From Butyrivibrio sp. M55 (lineage in GTDB: Bacteria; Bacillota; Clostridia; Lachnospirales; Lachnospiraceae): a DNA stretch of 64,000 nt. The notes under the pieces are model-generated. The model saw only the letters and a list, made by a program, of their open reading frames with translations. It had not been told where the DNA came from and ran no database searches. Positions 15,924 to 24,032 of this stretch are shown here, one piece after another (position 1 is the first letter of the stretch; every line of letters starts with the position of its first letter). A program made the translations under genes and the position numbers. The DNA is taken from contig NZ_FPCD01000009.1 of the NCBI RefSeq assembly GCF_900116865.1, forward strand, positions 62,001 to 126,000, read 5' to 3'.

Positions 15924-16520
15924 ATGGCAGATATCTTATATACATACAAAAACTCGGTTTATGCGAATATTACCAATAAATGTAATTGCAGTTGCACTTT
16001 TTGCATCAGATCACTAAAGAATGGACTTGGAAGTGCCGATAATCTATGGCATGAGAAAAATCCAACCAAAGAAGAAGTATTAGATGCGATACGAAATTAT
16101 GATTTTTCCGGATATGATGAGCTTGTGTTCTGCGGATACGGCGAACCAACCTGTGCACTGGATACGCTTATTGAGGCGGCAGGGCTTGTGAAAAAAGAAT
16201 TCGGATTAAAGACACGTCTTAATACCAACGGGCTTGGCAATGAGGAGAACGGCAGAAATATTGTGCCGGAGCTTTCCAAGGTGATCGACAGCGTTTCTGT
16301 CAGCCTTAATGCACCTGATGCGGCAAAGTATCAGGAAGTGTCGAGACCCAAATATGAAAACGGTTTTGATAAGATGGTTGATTTTGCAGTGAAATGCAAA
16401 GAACAGATAAAAGATGTCAAATGGTCGATTGTTGATGTCCTTCCTGAACAGGATATCGAGAAATGTAAGGAATTATCTGAAAAAACCGGAATTGAACTTA
16501 GGATAAGACATTATTCTTAA
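15924..16520 (+). CDS. Short radical SAM protein, TatD-linked type
   Basis: A 198-residue protein with a canonical cluster motif C20-x3-C24-x2-C27 (NKCNCSCTFCIRS), a VFCGYGEPT glycine-rich SAM-binding strand near residue 70, TRLNTNGLGN near 95 and SVSLNAPDA near 120. This is the layout of the small TatD-associated radical SAM family (TIGR04038 as I recall it). AAGGAGCGGGG precedes the ATG. Tight linkage to the S-component gene implies that the enzyme processes the imported compound. One published gut-bacterial salvage enzyme, QueL, is a radical SAM protein that releases preQ1 from queuine. Whether this protein or the one at 10454 belongs to that subgroup cannot be decided by eye. Confidence 0.82.
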   Translation: MADILYTYKNSVYANITNKCNCSCTFCIRSLKNGLGSADNLWHEKNPTKEEVLDAIRNYDFSGYDELVFCGYGEPTCALDTLIEAAGLVKKEFGLKTRLNTNGLGNEENGRNIVPELSKVIDSVSVSLNAPDAAKYQEVSRPKYENGFDKMVDFAVKCKEQIKDVKWSIVDVLPEQDIEKCKELSEKTGIELRIRHYS

Positions 16521-16577
16521 ATAAGAAAAACTTGTGAAGCGCTACACCACGGGGATTGAAATGGTTTATTTTTTCTC

Positions 16578-16606
16578 TTGACTTTAGACTAAATTAATCA
16601 TAAAAT
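16578..16606 (+). promoter_or_regulatory. Candidate promoter upstream of the LprI-like lipoprotein gene
   Basis: TTGACT (16578-16583), 17 bp, TAAAAT (16601-16606). Confidence 0.5.
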
Positions 16607-16708
16607 CCTTGCTGGATGTAGTGTTTTTTAGTTAATTATTCGGTAATGAGTAAGTTTATTATTGATTAAACGACTTTTCACAATCTTCACAATTTAGGTC
16701 GCATTATA

Positions 16709-16717
16709 TGCTATAAT
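16709..16717 (+). promoter_or_regulatory. Second candidate promoter (extended -10)
   Basis: TGCTATAAT, an extended -10 with no strong -35. It is the closer of two candidate promoters for the lipoprotein gene at 16809. Confidence 0.5.
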
Positions 16718-16808
16718 ATGACTCATGTATCAGATTGTGTGCGATACTAAGCAGCAAATGATGACACTTAATATTATGTTTCACGTTAAGCGGAGGAATT
16801 AGCCAAGT

Positions 16809-17738
16809 ATGAAAATGTCAATTAATTCAATGTTACTGATCTCAACGCTATCAGTTGCCGTATGGGGATGCGCTGCAGCAGATACCGTAGTTGGGGTTGA
16901 CCCGGCCAATGTTAAAATGGTCACTGCAAATGTAAATGCGAATGCAATACAGATTGCAGGAAGTGCGGATTCAGAAGATCCATCAAAGTTTGATTTTTTT
17001 AAGGATCACTCATTTGAAATCAAAGAAGAGATTAAGGATGCTATAGCTGATGCGACATCAATGCAGAATGAGATTGACAGAGTAGAGAAGATCGCTAAAA
17101 AGTACTCAGAGTTTTCTTCGATGGCTGTTACAGAAGAAGAGAAAGATGTTGCTGCAGGACTTGTTCGTACTGTATGGGATTGCGAATTAAATACGCTTTG
17201 CACAAGAGTTGCCGGCATATCAGATGCCGCTAAGAGAGAAAAACTTCTTGAAGACCAGAAAAACTGGAACGCAGTTAAAGAAGATGTAATGAAGAAAAGT
17301 ATCGGCGACAGCAAAAATGGTGAAGCCGTAGATCCTAAACTTGCAAGCGAATTTATGGAGGATACCGCTCATAACAGATGCGTGGCTCTTGCATATGAAA
17401 TTGCCCAGTCAAGAGAAGAGAAGTTTAAATTCCCTGACAGATCGGCATACGGAATTTTTGTTGATACTCAGGATTCAGATACTCTCAGCAGTATACTTAT
17501 AACACGAAAAGGTGCTGATAACAGTAACGAGGCTGTAATTTCAATTCATCAGATGGCTCTTTTGGAAGGAACCTTTAAAGATAAAGGTAACGGCGAGCTT
17601 GAGTTTACCGGAAACAGAAACAATATTAAAGGAATCATTAAGCTGAACGGCTGGAAAGATGCAACATTAGAGATCACACAGAGTAATGATAAGATTTACA
17701 ATGCGGGTCTTAATTACACATTTAATTTTGCATTTTGA
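16809..17738 (+). CDS. Lipoprotein with LprI-like (DUF1311) region
   Basis: A 309-residue exported protein with a signal peptide ending in the lipobox-like VAVWGC (Cys21). Residues about 75-200 show the helical LprI/DUF1311 pattern: QNEIDRVEKIAKKY, then VWDCELNTLCTRV and LLEDQKNWNAVKEDVM, with paired cysteines and a conserved Gln/Trp. The last ~90 residues (AYGIFVDTQDSDT onward) form a beta-rich extra domain. LprI family members inhibit host lysozyme or act as general envelope proteins; here protection of the cell wall is only a possibility. CGGAGGA lies about 9 bp upstream of the start. The gene stands alone between the radical SAM pair and the polyamine cluster. Confidence 0.7.
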   Translation: MKMSINSMLLISTLSVAVWGCAAADTVVGVDPANVKMVTANVNANAIQIAGSADSEDPSKFDFFKDHSFEIKEEIKDAIADATSMQNEIDRVEKIAKKYSEFSSMAVTEEEKDVAAGLVRTVWDCELNTLCTRVAGISDAAKREKLLEDQKNWNAVKEDVMKKSIGDSKNGEAVDPKLASEFMEDTAHNRCVALAYEIAQSREEKFKFPDRSAYGIFVDTQDSDTLSSILITRKGADNSNEAVISIHQMALLEGTFKDKGNGELEFTGNRNNIKGIIKLNGWKDATLEITQSNDKIYNAGLNYTFNFAF

Positions 17739-17793
17739 CACAGATATACAGAATAATAGAATAGTAGCTTAAATACTTTATTTCCTGCGAAAT

Positions 17794-17822
17794 TTTACTT
17801 TCATAATGGGAAGATATATAGT
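17794..17822 (+). promoter_or_regulatory. Candidate promoter of the polyamine cluster
   Basis: TTTACT (17794-17799), 17 bp, TATAGT (17817-17822). It would give a leader of about 120 nt carrying the hairpin described next. Confidence 0.5.
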
Positions 17823-17862
17823 ATCATAATTTTGCTGCACAATTAGAATTGATTGGGGAGTA

Positions 17863-17897
17863 GTGCGTACGCTTTACACTGTACGCACCGCTCTTTT
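17863..17897 (+). terminator. Terminator-like hairpin in the polyamine leader
   Basis: GTGCGTAC (17863-17870) pairs with GTACGCAC (17881-17888), followed by CGCTCTTTTTT. If the promoter at 17794-17822 is right, this hairpin lies in the operon's own leader and could act as an attenuator; otherwise it ends the upstream transcript. Confidence 0.65.
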
Positions 17898-17948
17898 TTG
17901 ATAGAGAACTTGTGCAACACCATTTCTCGATGGTAGGAGGAACGGCAG

Positions 17949-19397
17949 TTGGACCTTAGTAGACAAAAGAAAGCGCCTGTTTATGACGCTCTTGAAAAAT
18001 TTCGCAAGCAAAGGGTAGTACCTTTTGATGTACCGGGGCATAAGAGGGGACGAGGAAACTCTGAACTGGTACGTTTTTTGGGTGACAGATGTGTTGGGAT
18101 AGATGTTAATTCCATGAAACCTTTGGATAATCTCTGTCATCCGGTTTCCGTTATCAAGGAAGCTGAGGAGCTTATGGCGGATGCATTTGGCGCCGCGCAT
18201 GCATTTATGATGGTAAATGGCACGACGAGTGCTGTTCAGGCGATGGTTCTTTCTCATGTAAAAAAAGGTGAAAAGATCATCATGCCCAGAAATGTGCATA
18301 AGAGTGCGATAAATGCACTTATCTTATGTGGGGCTGTACCTGTATATATTGATCCGAAGGTTGATACCAAGCTTGGAATTCCGCTTGGTATGGAGATTGC
18401 AGATGTAAAAAAGGCAGTGAAGGAAAATCCCGATGCCAAGGCTATTCTGATAAACAATCCTTCGTATTACGGAATTTGTTCAGATCTTAAAGCAATTGTC
18501 GATCTTGCACATGAAAACGGAATGAAAGCTCTGGTTGATGAGGCGCATGGAACTCATTTGTATTTTGGACCCGGGCTTCCTTTAAATGCTATGGCTGCCG
18601 GTGCGGATATGGCAGCTATCAGTATGCATAAGTCCGGTGGAAGTCTTACGCAGAGTTCGATTCTTCTTTGCGGAGCGGATGCAAATATCGGCTATATCAG
18701 CCGTGTTGTAAATCTGACTCAGACTACAAGTGCAAGTTACCTTCTTTTGGGAAGCCTTGATATTTCCAGAAGAAATCTTGCTCTCAACGGACATGACAGT
18801 TTTGAGAAAGTAACTAAGATGGCGCAATACGCCAGAGAAGAGATAAATGATATAGGCGGATATTACGCTTATGGCAATGAGCTTATAAATGGAGGAAGTA
18901 TCTTTGACTTTGACGAGACCAAGCTTGTAGTAAATACGAGAAGCATCGGTCTTACAGGAATAGAGGTATACGATCTTCTTAGAGATGAATATGACATTCA
19001 GATGGAGTTTGGAGACTTGTCGAATGTCATGGCATATATTTCTATAGGAGACAGACTTCAGGATATAGAGAGACTTGCGGGAGCGCTTGCGGATATCAGA
19101 AGACTTTATTCTAAGCCGGCGCAGAGCTTTTTCTCGGCAGAGTATGTTACCCCTATAGTCAAGGCTACGCCTCAGGAAGCTTTTTATGCGGAAAAAGAAC
19201 AGCTTCCTATCGAAGAATGTGTAGGAAGGATAAGCGCCGAATCTGTAATGTGTTATCCTCCGGGAATACCGATTCTTTCTCCGGGAGAAGTTATAACAGG
19301 GGATATCCTTTCGTATATTAAGACGGCTATGGAGAAGGGATGTTCGATGCAGGGACCTGAGAGCGAAGATATTTCGGAGCTTTTTGTATTAAAATAA
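17949..19397 (+). CDS. speA: PLP-dependent arginine decarboxylase (Orn/Lys/Arg decarboxylase family)
   Basis: A 482-residue fold-type I decarboxylase. Key features are FDVPGHKRGRG (about residue 26), NGTTSAVQAMV for phosphate binding (about 80), DEAHGTH with the pyridine-nitrogen Asp (about 200), and SMHKSGGSLTQSS with the PLP lysine (about 226). The short size without the N-terminal wing domain matches the Bacillus SpeA group. Arginine as substrate is inferred from the agmatine deiminase and carbamoylputrescine genes in the same cluster: arginine to agmatine plus CO2. The start codon is TTG, chosen because AGGAGG at 17935-17940 is correctly spaced and no suitable ATG is near. It is the first gene of the polyamine cluster. 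Confidence 0.9.
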   Translation: MDLSRQKKAPVYDALEKFRKQRVVPFDVPGHKRGRGNSELVRFLGDRCVGIDVNSMKPLDNLCHPVSVIKEAEELMADAFGAAHAFMMVNGTTSAVQAMVLSHVKKGEKIIMPRNVHKSAINALILCGAVPVYIDPKVDTKLGIPLGMEIADVKKAVKENPDAKAILINNPSYYGICSDLKAIVDLAHENGMKALVDEAHGTHLYFGPGLPLNAMAAGADMAAISMHKSGGSLTQSSILLCGADANIGYISRVVNLTQTTSASYLLLGSLDISRRNLALNGHDSFEKVTKMAQYAREEINDIGGYYAYGNELINGGSIFDFDETKLVVNTRSIGLTGIEVYDLLRDEYDIQMEFGDLSNVMAYISIGDRLQDIERLAGALADIRRLYSKPAQSFFSAEYVTPIVKATPQEAFYAEKEQLPIEECVGRISAESVMCYPPGIPILSPGEVITGDILSYIKTAMEKGCSMQGPESEDISELFVLK

Positions 19398-19411
19398 ATA
19401 GGAGATCGATA

Positions 19412-20284
19412 ATGGCAGAGATGGATTATTGGTTCAGTGATATGCATACCGGAAATGTTAAGATCAGTATCAGGATCAGCAAGCAGCTTTTTTCCGGTAG
19501 TAGCGAATTTCAGAGAATAGATGTTTTTGATTCGCCTGAGTTTGGCAAGTTCCTTACTTCGGACGGTAACATTATCTTTTCCGAGAAGGACGAGTTTACT
19601 TATGATGAGATGATCGTACATGTTCCTATGGCTGTTCATCCCAAGGTTCAGAGAGTTCTCGTTCTCGGTGGCGGTGACGGCGGTGTTGCCAGAGAACTTA
19701 CTCACTATGAGGAGATTAAGGTAATAGATGTTGTTGAGCCGGACAATATGTTTGTGGATGTCTGCAAGCAGTATTTCCCTGACAATGCGGTAGGTCTTGA
19801 GGATGACAGAGTACATATCTATTATCAGGACGGTCTTAAGTATCTCCGTAAATGTGATGATATGTATGATCTTATAATAAATGACGCGACGGAACCTTTG
19901 GGACATGAAGCGGGTCTTTTCACTAAAGAGTTCTACGGAAGCTGCTATAAAGCACTTCATGACGACGGAATCATGGTATATCAGCATGGAAGCCCGTTCT
20001 ACGATGAGGACGAAGAGAGCTGCAGGGCGATGCACAGGAAGGCGTACAGAGTATTCCCCGTAAACAGGGTTTATCAGGCGCACATTCCCACATGTCCCGC
20101 CGGATACTGGCTCTTTGGCTTCGCCAGCAAGAAGTACCATCCGCTCAAGGATTTTAATCCCGACAGATGGGATGAAAGAGGAATAAAGACGTGGTATTAC
20201 ACCACACATTTACATAAAGGAGCGTTTATGCTCCCCAAGTATGTAGAAGATTTGCTTCAGGAAGAGGAGGATATGTCTAGATGA
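19412..20284 (+). CDS. speE: Polyamine aminopropyltransferase (spermidine synthase homologue)
   Basis: A 290-residue SpeE-family protein. An N-terminal beta domain precedes the Rossmann-like core with VLGGGDGGVARE (about 85-96), the acidic VVEPDN strand, YYQDGLKYL, and the active-site-region motif NDATEPLGHEAGLF, which in characterised enzymes reads DSSDPxGPAxxLF. The Asp pair needed for the aminopropyl transfer is partly kept; the GPA to GHEA change is notable. It lies 14 bp after speA and overlaps the dehydrogenase gene by 4 bp, so it is a true operon member. Classical SpeE needs decarboxylated SAM made by SpeD, and no speD is in the window. It may use dcSAM made elsewhere, or a variant acceptor such as agmatine. 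Confidence 0.82.
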   Translation: MAEMDYWFSDMHTGNVKISIRISKQLFSGSSEFQRIDVFDSPEFGKFLTSDGNIIFSEKDEFTYDEMIVHVPMAVHPKVQRVLVLGGGDGGVARELTHYEEIKVIDVVEPDNMFVDVCKQYFPDNAVGLEDDRVHIYYQDGLKYLRKCDDMYDLIINDATEPLGHEAGLFTKEFYGSCYKALHDDGIMVYQHGSPFYDEDEESCRAMHRKAYRVFPVNRVYQAHIPTCPAGYWLFGFASKKYHPLKDFNPDRWDERGIKTWYYTTHLHKGAFMLPKYVEDLLQEEEDMSR

Positions 20285-21543
20285 GCAGATTATTAGTTAT
20301 AGGTTGCGGTGGTGTCGCACAGGTTGCGATACAGAAATGCTGTCAGAACAGCAAGACATTTACCGAGCTTTGTATTGCGAGCCGCACGGTTTCTAAGTGC
20401 GATGCATTAAAGGAAAAGATTGAAAAGAGCGGTAGCAGTGTCAAGATTACTACAAAGTCTGTAAATGCAGATGATGTAAACGAGCTTATCGCACTTATTA
20501 AGGAGTATCAGCCTGACGCTGTACTTAACGTTGCTCTTCCTTATCAGGATCTTGTGATCATGGACGCATGCCTTGAGTGCAAGGTTGACTATATCGATAC
20601 AGCAAACTATGAGCCTGAAGATACAGACGATCCGAAGTGGCGTGAGATCTATGAGAAGCGCTGCAAGGAGAAGGGCTTTACAGCATACTTTGATTACAGC
20701 TGGCAGTGGGCGTATATGGATAAGTTCAAGGAGGCAGGAATAACAGGCCTTCTCGGAACAGGATTCGATCCCGGCGTAACAAGCGTATTTACCGCATATG
20801 CAAGAAAGCATTATTTTGACGAGATTCATTATATCGATATTCTTGATTGCAACGGCGGCGACCACGGTTATGCTTTTGCAACAAACTTTAATCCTGAGAT
20901 CAATCTCCGTGAAGTAAGCGCAAACGGAAGCTACTGGGAGGATGGCCACTGGGTTGAGACAAAGCCTATGGAGATCAAGAGAGTATATGAGTTCCCTGAA
21001 GTGGGACAGAAGGATATGTATCTTCTTCACCATGAAGAGATCGAAGCTCTCGGAAAGAACTTCCCTGAAGTTAAGAGAATCCGTTTCTTTATGACATTTG
21101 GACAGAGTTACCTTGATCATATGCGTTGCCTTGAAGATGTCGGAATGCTTTCAACGACTCCTATCAAGTTTGAGGGAAAAGATATTGTGCCTATTCAGTT
21201 CCTTAAGGCACTTCTTCCGGATCCCGCAAGCCTTGGTCCAAGAACTGTAGGAAAGACAAATATCGGATGTATTTTCCGCGGAATCAAAGACGGAAAAGAA
21301 AAGACTGTATATATCTACAATGTATGCGATCATCAGGAGTGCTACAAAGAACTCGGAAGCCAGGCTATCAGCTACACAACAGGTGTGCCTGCAATGATCG
21401 GAACAGCTCTTGTTGTAAACGGTCAGTGGAAAAAGCCTGGTGTATATACAACAGATGAGTTCGATCCGGATCCATATATGGAGATGCTTAATGAATACGG
21501 ACTTCCTTGGGTAGTTGACGAGAATCCGATTTTGGTTGATTGA
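20281..21543 (+). CDS. Carboxynorspermidine/carboxyspermidine dehydrogenase (saccharopine dehydrogenase family)
   Basis: A 420-residue enzyme with an N-terminal Rossmann motif VIGCGGVAQVAIQKC (residues 5-19) and family motifs DYIDTANYEPED and GTGFDPGVTSVFTAYA (about 160). It reductively condenses putrescine with aspartate semialdehyde to carboxyspermidine, or diaminopropane to carboxynorspermidine, using NADPH. The putrescine-producing genes around it favour carboxyspermidine. It overlaps the speE stop (ATGA-type coupling). It is followed by an intrinsic terminator before the decarboxylase. Length and motifs are normal for the family. Confidence 0.9.
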   Translation: MSRLLVIGCGGVAQVAIQKCCQNSKTFTELCIASRTVSKCDALKEKIEKSGSSVKITTKSVNADDVNELIALIKEYQPDAVLNVALPYQDLVIMDACLECKVDYIDTANYEPEDTDDPKWREIYEKRCKEKGFTAYFDYSWQWAYMDKFKEAGITGLLGTGFDPGVTSVFTAYARKHYFDEIHYIDILDCNGGDHGYAFATNFNPEINLREVSANGSYWEDGHWVETKPMEIKRVYEFPEVGQKDMYLLHHEEIEALGKNFPEVKRIRFFMTFGQSYLDHMRCLEDVGMLSTTPIKFEGKDIVPIQFLKALLPDPASLGPRTVGKTNIGCIFRGIKDGKEKTVYIYNVCDHQECYKELGSQAISYTTGVPAMIGTALVVNGQWKKPGVYTTDEFDPDPYMEMLNEYGLPWVVDENPILVD

Positions 21544-21570
21544 GATTGTTTTAAGCGATTATAATATAGG

Positions 21571-21616
21571 CAAAGCTTCACTTTTTATTTTAGAAGTGGA
21601 GCTTTGTTTGTTTTTT
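21571..21616 (+). terminator. Internal terminator within the polyamine cluster
   Basis: CAAAGCTTCACTT (21571-21583) pairs with AAGTGGAGCTTTG (21594-21606) with one wobble, followed by TTTGTTTTTT. It lies between the dehydrogenase and decarboxylase genes, which are consecutive steps of one pathway. No clear promoter was seen between it and 21660. Confidence 0.7.
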
Positions 21617-21659
21617 GTTGTAGGAAATTGAGCAGTAGATAGGATTTAGGAGAGTTTTA

Positions 21660-22823
21660 ATGAACATAACCGAAATAACAACGCCTGCTTATGTTATAGA
21701 TGAGCAGAAACTTTTGAATAACCTGATAATTTTGTTGGATATCGCCAAAGACACGGGGGCAAAGATTCTTCTTGCACAGAAGGCTTTTTCTGCGTACAGC
21801 ACGTATCCTCTTATAGGAGAATATCTTCAGGGAGCTACGGCTTCGGGACTTTACGAGGCAAAGCTTGCCTACGAAGAAATGATAAAGCCTTTTGAGGGAA
21901 AGAAAAAGCTCGAGAATCACGTTTTTGAGCCGGCATTTAAGGATGAGGAATTTCCTCTTGTGTGTGAAGTTGCCGATCATATAGTTTTTAATTCTGTAGC
22001 ACAGCTTGAACACCACAGAAACGTATGGGAGAAAGCAGTCTCAGAGAAAAAACTATCTGTTGGACTCAGGATAAATCCTGAATTTAGCACGCAGGAAGGA
22101 CATGAGATATACGATCCTTGTGCACCCGGATCGCGCCTTGGAATAAGAAGAGAAAATCTTCCCAATCCGCTTCCCAAAGGAGTGGAGGGACTTCATTTCC
22201 ATACTCTGTGTGAACAGGGATTTGAGCCACTTGAGGCGACTTTTAACGAAGTTGAAAATGACTTTGGAGAATTCTTTTCACAGATAAAATGGATAAACCT
22301 CGGCGGCGGACATCACATTACAAAGCCTGATTATGACAGAGAGGGGCTTAAGAATCTTATCAGATATATTAAAGAGAAGTATGATATTGATGTATATCTT
22401 GAGCCCGGCGAAGCGGTGGCACTTGATGCCGGATACCTTGTTACAACGGTAATGGATATTGTCGAGACGGAGGATTATCCCGTTCTTATTCTTGATACAT
22501 CGGCTGCGTGTCACATGCCCGATGTGCTTGAAATGCCCTACAGGCCGCCTCTTAAGGATTCAGGCCTTTGCGATGAAAAAGAGTATACCTACAGATTGTC
22601 ATCGAGAACATGCCTTGCGGGTGACGTTATAGGCGATTACAGCTTTGATCGTGAGATTAAGATCGGTGACAGGCTCACTTTTGAAGACATGGCAATCTAC
22701 AGCATGGTAAAGAACAATACATTTAACGGTATGCCGCTTCCCGATATTGATATTATGCATAAAGACGGAAGTGTTGAAGTACTTAAGAAGTTTTCATATG
22801 ACGATTTTAAATCAAGATTATGA
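21660..22823 (+). CDS. nspC: Carboxynorspermidine/carboxyspermidine decarboxylase
   Basis: A 387-residue alanine-racemase-fold PLP decarboxylase. The PLP lysine lies in AKILLAQKAFSAYS (about residue 41). Other marks are the glycine motif INLGGGHHI (about 213-221), LEPGEAV for phosphate binding and SRTCLAGDVIGDY with the catalytic cysteine. This is the NspC subgroup, which removes the carboxyl from carboxyspermidine or carboxynorspermidine to give spermidine or norspermidine. TAGGAG precedes the ATG. It is the second enzyme of the aspartate-semialdehyde route after the dehydrogenase at 20281. Confidence 0.92.
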   Translation: MNITEITTPAYVIDEQKLLNNLIILLDIAKDTGAKILLAQKAFSAYSTYPLIGEYLQGATASGLYEAKLAYEEMIKPFEGKKKLENHVFEPAFKDEEFPLVCEVADHIVFNSVAQLEHHRNVWEKAVSEKKLSVGLRINPEFSTQEGHEIYDPCAPGSRLGIRRENLPNPLPKGVEGLHFHTLCEQGFEPLEATFNEVENDFGEFFSQIKWINLGGGHHITKPDYDREGLKNLIRYIKEKYDIDVYLEPGEAVALDAGYLVTTVMDIVETEDYPVLILDTSAACHMPDVLEMPYRPPLKDSGLCDEKEYTYRLSSRTCLAGDVIGDYSFDREIKIGDRLTFEDMAIYSMVKNNTFNGMPLPDIDIMHKDGSVEVLKKFSYDDFKSRL

Positions 22824-22836
22824 GTAAGGAGTTAGG

Positions 22837-23997
22837 TTGAAGATAACAAGAAAGGGCGCATTGCCCATAAATGACGGCTTTCGTATGCAGGCTGAGTTTG
22901 ACCGGCACGAAGGTACAATAATGATATATCCCACAAGGCCGGGAAGCTGGGGAAAAGACAGAAGCGGAGCACTTGCTTCTTTTGGAATGATCTTTTATGA
23001 GATATTAAAAAGAGAAGACTTATATCTTCTTGTTCCGAACGATCCGCTGTATTATGCGGAGGCGAAAGAGTTCACCGATCTGATAGCGAGAAAAATCTGC
23101 ACAGACTGCGGAGGAAGACTTGATCATGCTATGAACCTGATCAAAATCGATACCGATGATTCGTGGGCAAGAGACGTTGCGCCAATATTTGTTTCGGGAA
23201 AAGACGGATCGAAAAGAGGCGTGAATTTTGGCTTTAATGCATGGGGCGGCGAATTCGACGGACTTTATGCAAGCTGGGATAAAGATAATGCGGTTCCTGA
23301 AAAATTCTGCGATTTTTGCGGATATGAATATTACGATGCAGAGCCATTTATCCTTGAAGGCGGATCTGTTCATACGGACGGCGACGGAACATTGATGGTT
23401 ACTGAGAGCTGTCTTTTAAGCAAGGGAAGAAATCCTTCTCTTTCAAAAGAACAGATAGAAGATAAGCTAAAGACATATCTCGGAGCTGAGAAAGTTTTAT
23501 GGCTTCCCAGAGGAATCTACAATGATGAAACGAACGAGCATGTAGACAATGTGTGCGCGTTTACAAAGCCCGGCGAAGTTGTTCTTGCTTGGAGCGATAA
23601 TAAGAATGACCCTCAATATGAGCTTTCGAAGGCATCATATGATTATCTTATGAGTAAGACGGATGCAAAGGGTAGGAAAATAAAGATTCACAAGCTTCCG
23701 ATTCCCGATGTTCCAGTTCTTATAAATGAAGACAATCTCGCCAATTATGTGTTTGAGGACGGCGAAGAAGAAAGAAGTGTGGGAGAGAGACTTGCTGCAA
23801 GTTACGTGAATTATTATTATATTAACGGAGCACTTCTTGTTCCTCAGTTTGGCGGAGCGAATAAGGAGAGCGATAAGAGAGCTCTTGATATATTAAAAGA
23901 TATTCATCCGGACAGAGAAGTTGTAGGCATCCCTGCTACAGACATTCTGCTTGGCGGCGGAAATATTCACTGCATAACACAGCAGATACCGGAATAA
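22837..23997 (+). CDS. aguA: Agmatine deiminase
   Basis: A 386-residue guanidino-group-modifying enzyme (agmatine iminohydrolase). Motifs seen: MQAEFDRHEGTIMIYP at the N-terminus, DTDDSWARDVAP (catalytic acid region, about 107-118), NFGFNAWGGE, ILEGGSVHTDGDGTL, DETNEHVDN with the catalytic His, and the C-terminal LLGGGNIHCITQQIP with the nucleophilic cysteine. It converts agmatine to N-carbamoylputrescine plus ammonia. The start codon is TTG at 22837, with AAGGAG five to six bases before it; no ATG fits. It is 13 bp after nspC. Confidence 0.95.
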   Translation: MKITRKGALPINDGFRMQAEFDRHEGTIMIYPTRPGSWGKDRSGALASFGMIFYEILKREDLYLLVPNDPLYYAEAKEFTDLIARKICTDCGGRLDHAMNLIKIDTDDSWARDVAPIFVSGKDGSKRGVNFGFNAWGGEFDGLYASWDKDNAVPEKFCDFCGYEYYDAEPFILEGGSVHTDGDGTLMVTESCLLSKGRNPSLSKEQIEDKLKTYLGAEKVLWLPRGIYNDETNEHVDNVCAFTKPGEVVLAWSDNKNDPQYELSKASYDYLMSKTDAKGRKIKIHKLPIPDVPVLINEDNLANYVFEDGEEERSVGERLAASYVNYYYINGALLVPQFGGANKESDKRALDILKDIHPDREVVGIPATDILLGGGNIHCITQQIPE

Positions 23998-24032
23998 ATA
24001 AAAAACTTGTCTATAATACGGAGGACATTAAA

